From Gp6-AA40 sp036742665 (lineage in GTDB: Bacteria > Acidobacteriota > Vicinamibacteria > Vicinamibacterales > UBA2999), in contig DAINQP010000081.1 in the NCBI GenBank assembly GCA_036742665.1, positions 1 through 22,558 of the forward strand: DNA of 22,558 nt. Direction: 5' to 3'. The notes under the pieces are model-generated. The model ran no database searches and was not told the origin of the DNA. It saw only the letters and a list, made by a program, of their open reading frames with translations. The position numbers and the translations under genes were made by a program. Position 1 is the stretch's first letter. Each line of letters starts with the position of its first letter. Shown in pieces: positions 7,157-13,616 of the stretch.

Positions 7157-9052
7157 ATGAACCCCGTTCGTTCAGCGGTCTCGGCTGTCTGCTTTCTCAT
7201 CGTTGCGTGTACCGCGGTTCCGGCATCGGCCCAGATCGATTTCTCCGGCGAGTGGGCGCCGCGCTTCTGGGAGGATCAACCGGAGCGCGTCCCCGGTCCA
7301 GAGCTTGGGGACTATCTCGGCATTCCGATCAGCGAAGCGGCACGTCGCCGTGCCGATGCCTGGGACGCCTCGATTCAGACGCTCCCCGAGTGGCAGTGTC
7401 GTCCCCATTCGGCCGATTACATCTGGCGCGGTCCGTCGAACCTGCGCGTCTCGAAAGAAGTCGATCCGGTCTCGCGCGAGATCACCGCGTTTCACGCCGA
7501 GTGGCTGCGGTCGGTAGACCGTGCGATCTATCTCGATGGCCGGCCGCATCCGCCGGCAGACGCGCTGCACACGTGGGCCGGATTCTCGACGGCCAGGTGG
7601 GACGGCGACATGCTCACTGTCACCGTCACGCATCTGAAGGAAGGGTACCTGCGACGTAACGGGTTGCCGCGCAGTGACAAGGCGACGCTCACCGAGCATT
7701 GGATTCGCAACGGCGACCTCCTGACGGTGATGACGATCGTCAACGACCCGGTGTATCTCACCGAGCCGTTCGTGCGCACGACCGACTACGAGCTCGATCT
7801 GCGACAGCAGGTGCCGCCGTACCCGTGCGGCGTGGTGCAGGAAATCGATCGCAAGAAAGGCGAGATTCCCAGCTTCCTGCCGGGCACCAATCCGTACATG
7901 ACTGAATTCGCGACGAAACACAAGTTGCCGGTCGATGCGACGCGTGGCGGTGCCGACACGATGTATCCCGATTTCCTCGCGACGGGACGGACTCAACCGA
8001 TCGTGCCTCCGGTGGCTCCGCCGGCCACCACCTCTCCGCCGGGCATGCAAATCCTGCCGGTGCGCGGCAACGTCTACATGCTGACTGGCGCCGGTAGCAA
8101 CATCACCGTCTCGGTCGGACGCGACGGCGTGCTCATGGTCGACGCCGGCCGTGCCCAGATGAGCGAACAGGTGCTCGCGACGATCCGGCAGCTGCAAAGC
8201 AATCTCGATCTGCGCGACACACCGCTCGGCAGTGGCGCGGAAACGCGATCGAGTGTGGCGAGCCGCAACACCGAGCCGCCAGCCAAACCGATCCGCTACA
8301 TCGTCAACACCAGCGCCGATCCCGATCACGCCGGCGGCAATGAGAACGTGCGCATGGCAGGCCGCACGTTCACCGGCGGCAACGTTGCGGGGAACATCGC
8401 CGATGCGGGTGAAGGCGCGGCAATTCTCGCCCACGAGAACGTGCTGCAGCGGCTGCTCGAGCCCGAGGCTGGCGAACAGAAGGCGCCGCCGGACGCGCAG
8501 CCGACCGACACCTACTACACCGATTCGATGAAGCTGAGTCACTTCTTCAACGGGGAAGGGATTCAGTTGATTCATCAACCGTCGGCGCACACTGAGGGTG
8601 ACAGCCTCGTGTGGTTCCGCGGTTCGGACATCATCGCCGCGGGTGACATCTATTCGACTGTGTCGTACCCCGTGATCGATGTGAAGCACGGCGGCACGAT
8701 CAACGGCGTGATCGACGGGCTGAATCGCATCCTCGATCTCTCAGTGGCGGAGTTCAGGACCGAGGGTGGCACGTTGGTGATTCCAGGACATGGCCGGCTC
8801 AGTGATTCGGCCGACGTCGCCTACTACCGCGACATGGTGACGATCATCCGCGACCGGGTGCAGGCGATGGTCGACAAGGGCCTGACGCTCGAGCAGGTGA
8901 AAGCCGCGCGGCCGACCGGCGACTACGAGCCGCGTTACGGTGCGACTTCGGGTCCGTGGACGACAGAGATGTTCGTCGAGGCGGTGTACGTGTCGTTGGG
9001 CGGCGGCAAGAAGCCGGCGCCGGCTCCTGCACCCGCGCGGGGGCGGAAGTGA
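7157..9052 (+). CDS. secreted fusion of protein A and MBL-fold metallohydrolase, cassette copy 2
   Basis: A 631-residue predicted exported protein equal to the first two genes of cassette 1 joined in one frame. Signal peptide 1-26 (A-S-A-Q). The A-like domain (27-274) has C81, D-G-R-P-H-P (127-132), R-R-N-G and P-Y-P-C (C224). A Pro/Thr-rich linker (about 275-297) follows, then an MBL domain (298-625): V-D-A-G (328-331), N-T-S-A-D-P-D-H (Ser386, Asp388, Asp390, His391), H-T-E-G-D (His478), G-D (Asp497) and P-G-H-G (His545). The same two zinc histidines are missing as in copy 1. The internal MBL signal peptide is gone, which fits a true fusion working as one periplasmic polypeptide. TGAGG lies 4 nt before the ATG. 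Function unknown. The fusion is strong evidence that A and MBL cooperate. Confidence 0.88.
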   Translation: MNPVRSAVSAVCFLIVACTAVPASAQIDFSGEWAPRFWEDQPERVPGPELGDYLGIPISEAARRRADAWDASIQTLPEWQCRPHSADYIWRGPSNLRVSKEVDPVSREITAFHAEWLRSVDRAIYLDGRPHPPADALHTWAGFSTARWDGDMLTVTVTHLKEGYLRRNGLPRSDKATLTEHWIRNGDLLTVMTIVNDPVYLTEPFVRTTDYELDLRQQVPPYPCGVVQEIDRKKGEIPSFLPGTNPYMTEFATKHKLPVDATRGGADTMYPDFLATGRTQPIVPPVAPPATTSPPGMQILPVRGNVYMLTGAGSNITVSVGRDGVLMVDAGRAQMSEQVLATIRQLQSNLDLRDTPLGSGAETRSSVASRNTEPPAKPIRYIVNTSADPDHAGGNENVRMAGRTFTGGNVAGNIADAGEGAAILAHENVLQRLLEPEAGEQKAPPDAQPTDTYYTDSMKLSHFFNGEGIQLIHQPSAHTEGDSLVWFRGSDIIAAGDIYSTVSYPVIDVKHGGTINGVIDGLNRILDLSVAEFRTEGGTLVIPGHGRLSDSADVAYYRDMVTIIRDRVQAMVDKGLTLEQVKAARPTGDYEPRYGATSGPWTTEMFVEAVYVSLGGGKKPAPAPAPARGRK

Positions 9053-9055
9053 GGG

Positions 9056-9147
9056 GGCGAAATGGGGTCGGGAGTCATTTAATGCGCACCCTATGTCTCA
9101 TTGTCCTCGCAGGGTCCGCATTAAATGACTCCCGACCCCTTTTCGCC
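9056..9147. repeat. long perfect-arm hairpin covering the RBS, start codon and signal peptide of C'
   Basis: Positions 9064-9086 pair perfectly with 9117-9139 (23 bp). The stem continues through one T-T mismatch into GGCGAAA (9056-9062) with TTTCGCC (9141-9147), 31 positions in all. The 30-nt loop contains a further ACCCT/AGGGT pair (9088-9092 with 9111-9115). The left arm includes GGGAG (9070-9074) and the ATG (9082-9084) of C'. The arms match the element at 3529-3613. Likely a REP-like repeat now used as 5' coding sequence. Confidence 0.88.
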
Positions 9148-9831
9148 GCACAGGGCCGGCAAGGCGGCGCGACCGCACGCGCCGCAGCGCCGATCGACCT
9201 CACCGGCACGTGGGTCTCGGTCGTTACCGAGGACTGGCGCTGGCGTATGCGCACGCCGCCCAAGGGCGACTACGCGAGCGTGCCGCTCAATGACGCGGGG
9301 ACCAAAGCGGCCGATGCGTGGGATCCTGCGAAGGACACCGCAGCGGGTGAACAGTGTCGAGGCTACGGTGCGGCCGCGATCATGCGCATGCCTGGCCGCG
9401 CTCGCATCTCGTGGGACAACGACACCACATTGAAGATCGAGACAGAGGCCGGCACGCAGACCCGCATGCTGAACTTTGTGGCGCCAGCACAGCGCGGCGA
9501 TCCCACATGGCAGGGGACGTCAATCGCCAACTGGCAGCTTGCCGGCGGCGGGCGCCGCGGCGGCGGCACGCCGCGCGGCGGCTCGCTGCGCATCGTGACG
9601 ACCAACATGCGGCCGGGATACCTGAGGAAGAACGGTGTTCCTTATAGCGCGACCGCTCGACTTACCGAGTACATCAACCGCACAACGGAAGCGAACGGTG
9701 ATGCGTGGCTCGTGGTGACGACGGTGGTCGAGGATCCGCAGAATCTCACGTCGCGGTTCGTGACCAGCTCGCACTTCAAGAAAGTCCCTGACGGTTCTGC
9801 CTGGAACCCTACACCATGCTCCGCATCCTGA
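9082..9831 (+). CDS. secreted protein of unknown function, cassette copy 2 protein C'
   Basis: A 249-residue paralog of the gene at 3520. The first 23 residues (M-R-T-L-C-L-I-V-L-A-G-S-A-L-N-D-S-R-P then L-F-A-A) form a short signal peptide encoded by the hairpin at 9056-9147. The mature part shows D-L-T-G-T-W, D-W-R-W-R-M, W-D-P-A-K-D, C92, a Gly/Arg-rich insert (155-167), R-P-G-Y-L-R-K-N-G-V-P-Y and a terminal N-P-T-P-C (C246). The upstream frame is open to 8956, but the ATG at 9082 is the only convincing start, with GGGAG 7 nt upstream. It sits 29 nt after the fusion gene, and its end overlaps the cytochrome gene by 16 nt. No enzymatic motif recognised; a binding or partner role for the MBL fusion is inferred from the repeated gene order. 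Confidence 0.8.
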   Translation: MRTLCLIVLAGSALNDSRPLFAAQGRQGGATARAAAPIDLTGTWVSVVTEDWRWRMRTPPKGDYASVPLNDAGTKAADAWDPAKDTAAGEQCRGYGAAAIMRMPGRARISWDNDTTLKIETEAGTQTRMLNFVAPAQRGDPTWQGTSIANWQLAGGGRRGGGTPRGGSLRIVTTNMRPGYLRKNGVPYSATARLTEYINRTTEANGDAWLVVTTVVEDPQNLTSRFVTSSHFKKVPDGSAWNPTPCSAS

Positions 9832-10646
9832 TCCCTTCGACTCGCTTCGCTCGCTCAGGGCGAAGGCGCTTGTGCTTGTGCGTCGCGATGGTGCTTGCGT
9901 TTTCCGTGTCGCGCGCGTCCGCACAATCCGCCGGCGATGTGCAGACCGGGAAGGTTCTCTTCGGGCATCTGTGCGTGACGTGCCACGGATTTGACGGCGC
10001 CGGCGGCGCCGGGCCGCCGCTCAACCGCGCAAAGCTGGTCAATGCGCCGGATGACGCCGCGCTGCGCGCGATCATCGCCGACGGGATTCCGAATCGCGGC
10101 ATGCCGCGCGTGCGCCGCACACTCGACGGCGAGCAGCGCGCGCTGGTCGCGTACGTACGCTCGCTCGGCCGGACTGCGCGGCCCTCCTCTCGCGGCAACG
10201 CGCAGAAGGGGAGCGAGCTCTATGCCAAGCAGAATTGCGCCGCGTGTCACATCGTCAACGGTCAGGGCGGCACGCTGGGGCCGGAGCTCACCGACATCGG
10301 CGTCCAGCGTGGGCCGCAATATTTGCGGCAGGCGCTCGTCGAACCTGCGGCGGCGTTCCCAAACAGCACGCTGCGGGTGCAGGGTCCCGGCTACAGTGAG
10401 TTCCTCCCGGTGCGCGTGGTGATGAAGGACGGCGCTGAAGTGCGCGGGATCCGGCTGAACGAGGATCTCTTCACGATTCAGTTGCGCGATCAGAGCGGGA
10501 AGTTCCACTCGATTCGCAAGAGCAACGCGGAAGTCGTGCGCAAGGAAACCGGCGTCAGCCTGATGCCGAGCTTTGCCGGCAAGATGAGTGAGCCGGAGCT
10601 CGACGATCTTGTCGCGTATCTCTCGAGTCTCGGAGGTGTGCAGTGA
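9816..10646 (+). CDS. periplasmic diheme cytochrome c
   Basis: A 276-residue exported protein with two heme c sites: C-V-T-C-H (53-57) with likely axial Met96 in R-G-M-P, and C-A-A-C-H (141-145). The second half resembles the Pirellula/Verrucomicrobium-type heme-binding domain: L-G-P-E-L-T-D-I-G, a beta-rich insert with K-D-G-A-E-V-R-G and a late S-L-M-P (Met250). It probably takes electrons from the PQQ dehydrogenase that overlaps its stop by GTGA. The annotated ATG at 9816 overlaps the preceding gene and adds S-T-R-F-A-R-S-G-R-R-R from a repeat (9833-9866). A TTG at 9870 or ATG at 9888 would give a more ordinary signal peptide ending A-S-A-Q, with GAAGG before the TTG. Function is confident, start is not. 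Confidence 0.88.
   Translation: MLRILIPSTRFARSGRRRLCLCVAMVLAFSVSRASAQSAGDVQTGKVLFGHLCVTCHGFDGAGGAGPPLNRAKLVNAPDDAALRAIIADGIPNRGMPRVRRTLDGEQRALVAYVRSLGRTARPSSRGNAQKGSELYAKQNCAACHIVNGQGGTLGPELTDIGVQRGPQYLRQALVEPAAAFPNSTLRVQGPGYSEFLPVRVVMKDGAEVRGIRLNEDLFTIQLRDQSGKFHSIRKSNAEVVRKETGVSLMPSFAGKMSEPELDDLVAYLSSLGGVQ
9833..9866. repeat. dispersed-type repeat with inverted ends at the 5' end of the cytochrome gene
   Basis: CCTTCG (9834-9839) and CGAAGG (9861-9866) flank a CTCGCTTCGCTCGCTC-rich core. The reverse strand translates as L-S-E-R-S-E-S-K-G, a peptide I recall from many unrelated short ORFs in environmental genomes, which suggests a widespread dispersed repeat. Not verified by search. The 3' part gives a GAAGG that could serve as ribosome binding site for a downstream TTG start. 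Confidence 0.65.
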
Positions 10647-12235
10647 AGCGGCTCTTGATCGCGGTCTTCATGGCGTGCGCGGGAACGAGTGCGCTCGCGC
10701 AGGTGTCGTATCAGCGCCTGCTCAACGCCGAGAAAGAGCCGCAGAACTGGTTGACCTATGCCGGTTCGTACAAGTCGCATCGCTATTCGCCGCTCACGCA
10801 GATCAACCGGCAGAACGCCGGCCAACTGAAGCTCGCATGGGCGTATCAGATGCAGCGTCCCGGCGTCGTGGAGACGTCGCCGATCGTGGTGGACGGCGTG
10901 ATGTATCTGACCGAACCGCCCAACAGCACGGTGACCGCGCTCGACACGCGCAGCGGCCGCACGTTGTGGACGTACACGCCGAACATTCCGCCTGATGTCA
11001 TCGTCATCGGATCGCCGCCGGTCAATCGCGGCGTGGCGATCCTGGACGATTCGGTCTTCCTCGGAACCGTGCATGGCCACCTGATCGCGCTTGATGCCAA
11101 ATCGGGTGCCGTGCGATGGGACACGACGGTCGAGGACAACAAGCACGGCTTCTACCTGACGCTATCGCCACTCGCGCTCGACGGGAAGATCATCGTCGGT
11201 GTCTCCGGTGCTGAGACCGGCATTCGCGGCTTCGTCGATGCGTACGATGCGAAGAGCGGAAAGCTGGTGTGGCGGACGTACACGGTCCCCGCGCCCGGTG
11301 AACCGGGATCCGAAACGTGGGGCAAGGGCGATAGCTGGAAGACCGGCGGCGGCTCGACGTGGCTGACCGGCTCGTTCGATCCGGAGCTGAATCTTCTCTA
11401 TTGGGCGACCGGCAATCCCGCGCCCGATTGGAACGCCGACAACCGTCCGGGCGACAACCTCTACACCGATTCCGTACTGGCGCTGGATCCGGCGACCGGC
11501 AAGATGAAGTGGCACTTCCAGTTCACGCCCGAAGACGTGCACGACTGGGACGCGAACGAGACGCTGGTGTTGTTCGATGCGCCGATCAACGGCCGCGAGC
11601 GCAAGCTGATCGCGCAGGCCAATCGCAACGGCTTCTACTACGTTCTCGATCGCGCGACCGGCGAGTATCTCGCCTCGTCGCCGTACGCGAAGCAGACGTG
11701 GGCCGACGGTATCGATGCGAAGGGCAGGCCGATCCGCAAGAAGGGCATCGCGCCGAGTCTCGAAGGCACGCTGGTGTTCCCCAATATCCAGGGCGCGTCG
11801 AACTGGTTCAGCCCGAGCTACAGCCCACAGACGAAGCTGTTTTACCAAGCCGCTCGGGAGATGGGCACCATCTACCATAAGGGCGAAGCGGTGTACAAGC
11901 CGGGCACCGCGTTCACCGGCGGGGGTGGCCGCGCGGTCAACGGCGACGTGGCCAGCGGTGCGATCCGCGCGCTCGACGCGACGACGGGGAAGATGAAGTG
12001 GGAGTTCCCGCTGCTGTCGCCGGGATGGACCAGTCTGCTCTCAACCGGCGGGGGTCTGCTGTTCGGCGGCACGGAGGAAGGCAATTTCTTCGCGCTCGAC
12101 GCCGAGAGCGGCAAGCCGCTGTGGGACATTCAGCTGGGCGGCGCCGTGCGCGGGATCCCGATCTCGTACTCAGTGGACGGCAAGCAGTTCGTCGCGATCG
12201 CCGCCGGCGTCACGCTGTACGTGTTCACCGTGTAG
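10643..12235 (+). CDS. PQQ-dependent alcohol dehydrogenase (quinoprotein, type I-like)
   Basis: A 530-residue periplasmic beta-propeller quinoprotein with signal peptide 1-20 (A-L-A-Q). Repeated blade motifs of the form A-L-D-x-x-S/T-G-x-x-x-W occur at about 99, 149, 199, 279 and later. Metal/PQQ residues by analogy to methanol and ethanol dehydrogenases: Glu191 (G-A-E-T-G-I-R-G-F), Asn258 (T-G-N-P), catalytic Asp301 and Asp303 in H-D-W-D. The extra Asp two residues on is the signature linked to lanthanide use in XoxF/ExaF-type enzymes. The vicinal cysteine pair before V-N-R-G is absent (G-S-P-P instead). No fused cytochrome domain; the diheme cytochrome upstream probably accepts electrons. 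GTG start at 10643 with GGAGG 6 nt upstream, GTGA overlap. Substrate unknown, perhaps an aromatic alcohol given the neighbours. Confidence 0.9.
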   Translation: MKRLLIAVFMACAGTSALAQVSYQRLLNAEKEPQNWLTYAGSYKSHRYSPLTQINRQNAGQLKLAWAYQMQRPGVVETSPIVVDGVMYLTEPPNSTVTALDTRSGRTLWTYTPNIPPDVIVIGSPPVNRGVAILDDSVFLGTVHGHLIALDAKSGAVRWDTTVEDNKHGFYLTLSPLALDGKIIVGVSGAETGIRGFVDAYDAKSGKLVWRTYTVPAPGEPGSETWGKGDSWKTGGGSTWLTGSFDPELNLLYWATGNPAPDWNADNRPGDNLYTDSVLALDPATGKMKWHFQFTPEDVHDWDANETLVLFDAPINGRERKLIAQANRNGFYYVLDRATGEYLASSPYAKQTWADGIDAKGRPIRKKGIAPSLEGTLVFPNIQGASNWFSPSYSPQTKLFYQAAREMGTIYHKGEAVYKPGTAFTGGGGRAVNGDVASGAIRALDATTGKMKWEFPLLSPGWTSLLSTGGGLLFGGTEEGNFFALDAESGKPLWDIQLGGAVRGIPISYSVDGKQFVAIAAGVTLYVFTV

Positions 12236-12236
12236 T

Positions 12237-12254
12237 GTCCGGCTTCAGCCGGAC
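12237..12254. repeat. palindrome after the PQQ dehydrogenase gene
   Basis: GTCCGGCT and AGCCGGAC make a perfect 8-bp stem around TC, starting 2 nt after the stop codon. There is no T-run. One frame reads V-V-S-G-F-S-R-T, a peptide I recall from many acidobacterial mini-ORFs, so it is probably a dispersed palindromic repeat that may also protect or terminate the long operon transcript. Confidence 0.65.
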
Positions 12255-12263
12255 CGCCTAGCG

Positions 12264-12881
12264 ATGTTGGCCACGACGGTTCGCGTCATAGCGCTCCTGG
12301 TGTGGAGAGCGACATGGGTCGTCACGGCGCTGTTCGCGTATCGCCGAGGACGGCGGCGGCAGGCATTGGGCCGCTGGTTGACCATCGCGCTTGCGACACT
12401 CGCCATCTATCTGGCCGTTCCGGCTGTGACGCCAACTGTGCGCGTGCGTATACAAGAAGCCGTCGGCGGGACGATGCGCGAGGGCGATGCCGAAGTCGCC
12501 CTGCTGGGTTACGGGGCGGACTGTGAAAGCACGCCGTATGAGCGACAGACGCTCGAGAGAGCATTTCCAATCGGAACGCGGGTCGTCGTGTTCGGCGCGG
12601 CTCGTGTTCGCGACGCGGGCACGGCGGTGGTCGTTGCCGAGGAGAACCGCAGTCACTACGTGGTGAGGATTCCTCAGAGTGTGCCACGGACCAGCTATGG
12701 CGACATTGACTTTCAGCGCGCCAATGGGAACGGTCCGTTTCTGGATTTTGAATTCGACAGGATCGTACTCACGCTGCTGAAGAACCCGGTCAAGGACCGG
12801 GTCCCGCGGCTGAAGAATCTCGCGTACTACTTCGCCGACCCTTATCTATACATGCCCACGGCGCCGGAGGTCAGTCGTTGA
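12264..12881 (+). CDS. membrane-anchored protein of unknown function
   Basis: A 205-residue protein with two hydrophobic segments (about 5-25 and 37-56) separated by a basic R-R-G-R-R-R loop, then a soluble domain of about 145 residues. The soluble part contains E-V-A-L-L-G-Y-G, G-T-R-V-V-V-F-G-A-A-R-V and D-F-E-F-D-R-I-V-L. I recognise no family. It starts 28 nt after the dehydrogenase stop, beyond the palindrome, with a weak ribosome binding site, so it may be read through from the operon. A perfect hairpin lies inside the gene near its end (12784-12802), and a decayed SGNH hydrolase tail follows immediately in another frame. The C-terminal portion could thus be affected by rearrangement. 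A real gene is likely but not certain. Confidence 0.6.
   Translation: MLATTVRVIALLVWRATWVVTALFAYRRGRRRQALGRWLTIALATLAIYLAVPAVTPTVRVRIQEAVGGTMREGDAEVALLGYGADCESTPYERQTLERAFPIGTRVVVFGAARVRDAGTAVVVAEENRSHYVVRIPQSVPRTSYGDIDFQRANGNGPFLDFEFDRIVLTLLKNPVKDRVPRLKNLAYYFADPYLYMPTAPEVSR
12784..12802. repeat. intragenic perfect inverted repeat
   Basis: ACCCGGTC and GACCGGGT flank AAG, an 8-bp perfect stem inside the coding sequence for N-P-V-K-D-R-V. It resembles the small GC-rich palindromes at 7127, 12237 and 16739 in size and shape but not in sequence. It could be an inserted small repeat or chance. Confidence 0.45.
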
Positions 12882-12979
12882 AGCCGGAGTTTGCCTGCGA
12901 CGACAATGTGCACCCGAACGCGGCCGGATATCGCGCGATGGGCGAGTTCGTGGATCTGACGTTATTCGATAGGCGATAA
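12881..12979 (+). pseudogene. C-terminal remnant of an SGNH/GDSL hydrolase gene
   Basis: The stretch translates as K-P-E-F-A-C-D-D-N-V-H-P-N-A-A-G-Y-R-A-M-G-E-F then V-D-L-T-L-F-D-R-R and a TAA at 12977. D-x-V-H-P-N-x-x-G-Y is the Asp-His catalytic block at the end of SGNH-type esterases. No start codon with a ribosome binding site and no earlier SGNH blocks (G-D-S, G-x-N-D) are present upstream in this frame. The region directly upstream belongs to a different frame. It looks like the leftover 3' end of a deleted gene. Confidence 0.6.
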
Positions 12980-12995
12980 ATTCGCGGGAGGTCCA

Positions 12996-13502
12996 GTGGT
13001 TCTCACCAAATCCGAGCTGATCACCTTGCTTCAGAAGGAGGTGCGTGTCCTGCTGCACCTGGTAAGCAAGATCGACGCTGCCATGCTCGACTATCGGCCG
13101 ACGCCGAAGCAGCGCAGCACCATCGAGTTGCTCCGGTATCTCACCAACATGGGCCCGATGCTGGTGCGGTATGCCAAGGGGCAGCCGCTCGACGCGGCGG
13201 CAATGGCGGACGCGATCGAGACCGCCAACGCGCGAGACTTCGACGAGACGGTGATCGCACTCGCGGCGCAAGCCGACGTGTACGTCGAGCTGCTCGCCGA
13301 CATGTCCGATGCTGACTTTCGCGGCGCGACGACCGGATTTGACGGCCTCCCGGTTACGCTGGGACAGTTCCTGGTGAATCACGTCATCGGCCAGTGCGCC
13401 GCGTATCGCATGCAGCTGTTTCTCTATTTGAAAGCCTGCGGCCGCGACGAGCTGAACACGATGAATCTCTGGGTCGGTGTTGACGCACCGATTCCCTCGT
13501 AG
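12996..13502 (+). CDS. DinB-like four-helix protein
   Basis: A 168-residue, mostly helical cytosolic protein resembling the DinB/DUF664 superfamily. Helices are predicted around 5-30, 42-60, 80-103 and 118-148; the last contains F-L-V-N-H-V-I-G-Q-C-A-A-Y-R-M-Q, the usual place of two metal-binding histidines. Only His129 (and His21 in the first helix) is clear; the other expected histidines are Asn/Leu, Gln or Tyr, so metal binding may be lost or altered. The superfamily includes thiol-dependent transferases and mycothiol-dependent maleylpyruvate isomerase, but this protein is far from the gentisate genes and lacks their features, so I assign no function. GTG start with GGGAGG (12986-12991) 4 nt upstream. 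Confidence 0.7.
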   Translation: MVLTKSELITLLQKEVRVLLHLVSKIDAAMLDYRPTPKQRSTIELLRYLTNMGPMLVRYAKGQPLDAAAMADAIETANARDFDETVIALAAQADVYVELLADMSDADFRGATTGFDGLPVTLGQFLVNHVIGQCAAYRMQLFLYLKACGRDELNTMNLWVGVDAPIPS

Positions 13503-13571
13503 CAAGAACTGCCGCTCACCTCATCTTCTGGCTTCGCGTGAAAGATGTCAGTTTCTTGGAGCACAATCGAT

Positions 13572-13577
13572 TACACT
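13572..13577 (+). promoter_or_regulatory. candidate -10 element upstream of the cupin gene
   Basis: TACACT within GATTACACTCG, about 40 nt before the chosen ATG at 13617. A very similar TTTACACTGCG precedes the gene at 19472. No convincing -35 at 16-18 nt spacing. Weak on its own; the recurrence of T-T-A-C-A-C-T makes it worth noting. Confidence 0.25.
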
Positions 13578-13616
13578 CGTCCTCCCGCGCGGGCGCTGAC
13601 GGGCTTACTGAGACAC

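Noticed and set aside
7172..8689. Minus-strand open frame of 505 codons opposite the A-MBL fusion gene
   Set aside because: Antisense shadow with no recognisable motif. The plus strand has strong paralog support.
9062..9082. ATG at 9062 as start of C'
   Set aside because: It is in a different frame and reaches a TAA after six codons. The ATG at 9082 is in frame with the conserved protein.
3529..9147. Hairpins at 3529-3613 and 9056-9147 as the two ends of a composite transposon
   Set aside because: They are each complete palindromes at homologous places in paralogous genes, so duplication of the cassette explains them. No transposase lies between them.
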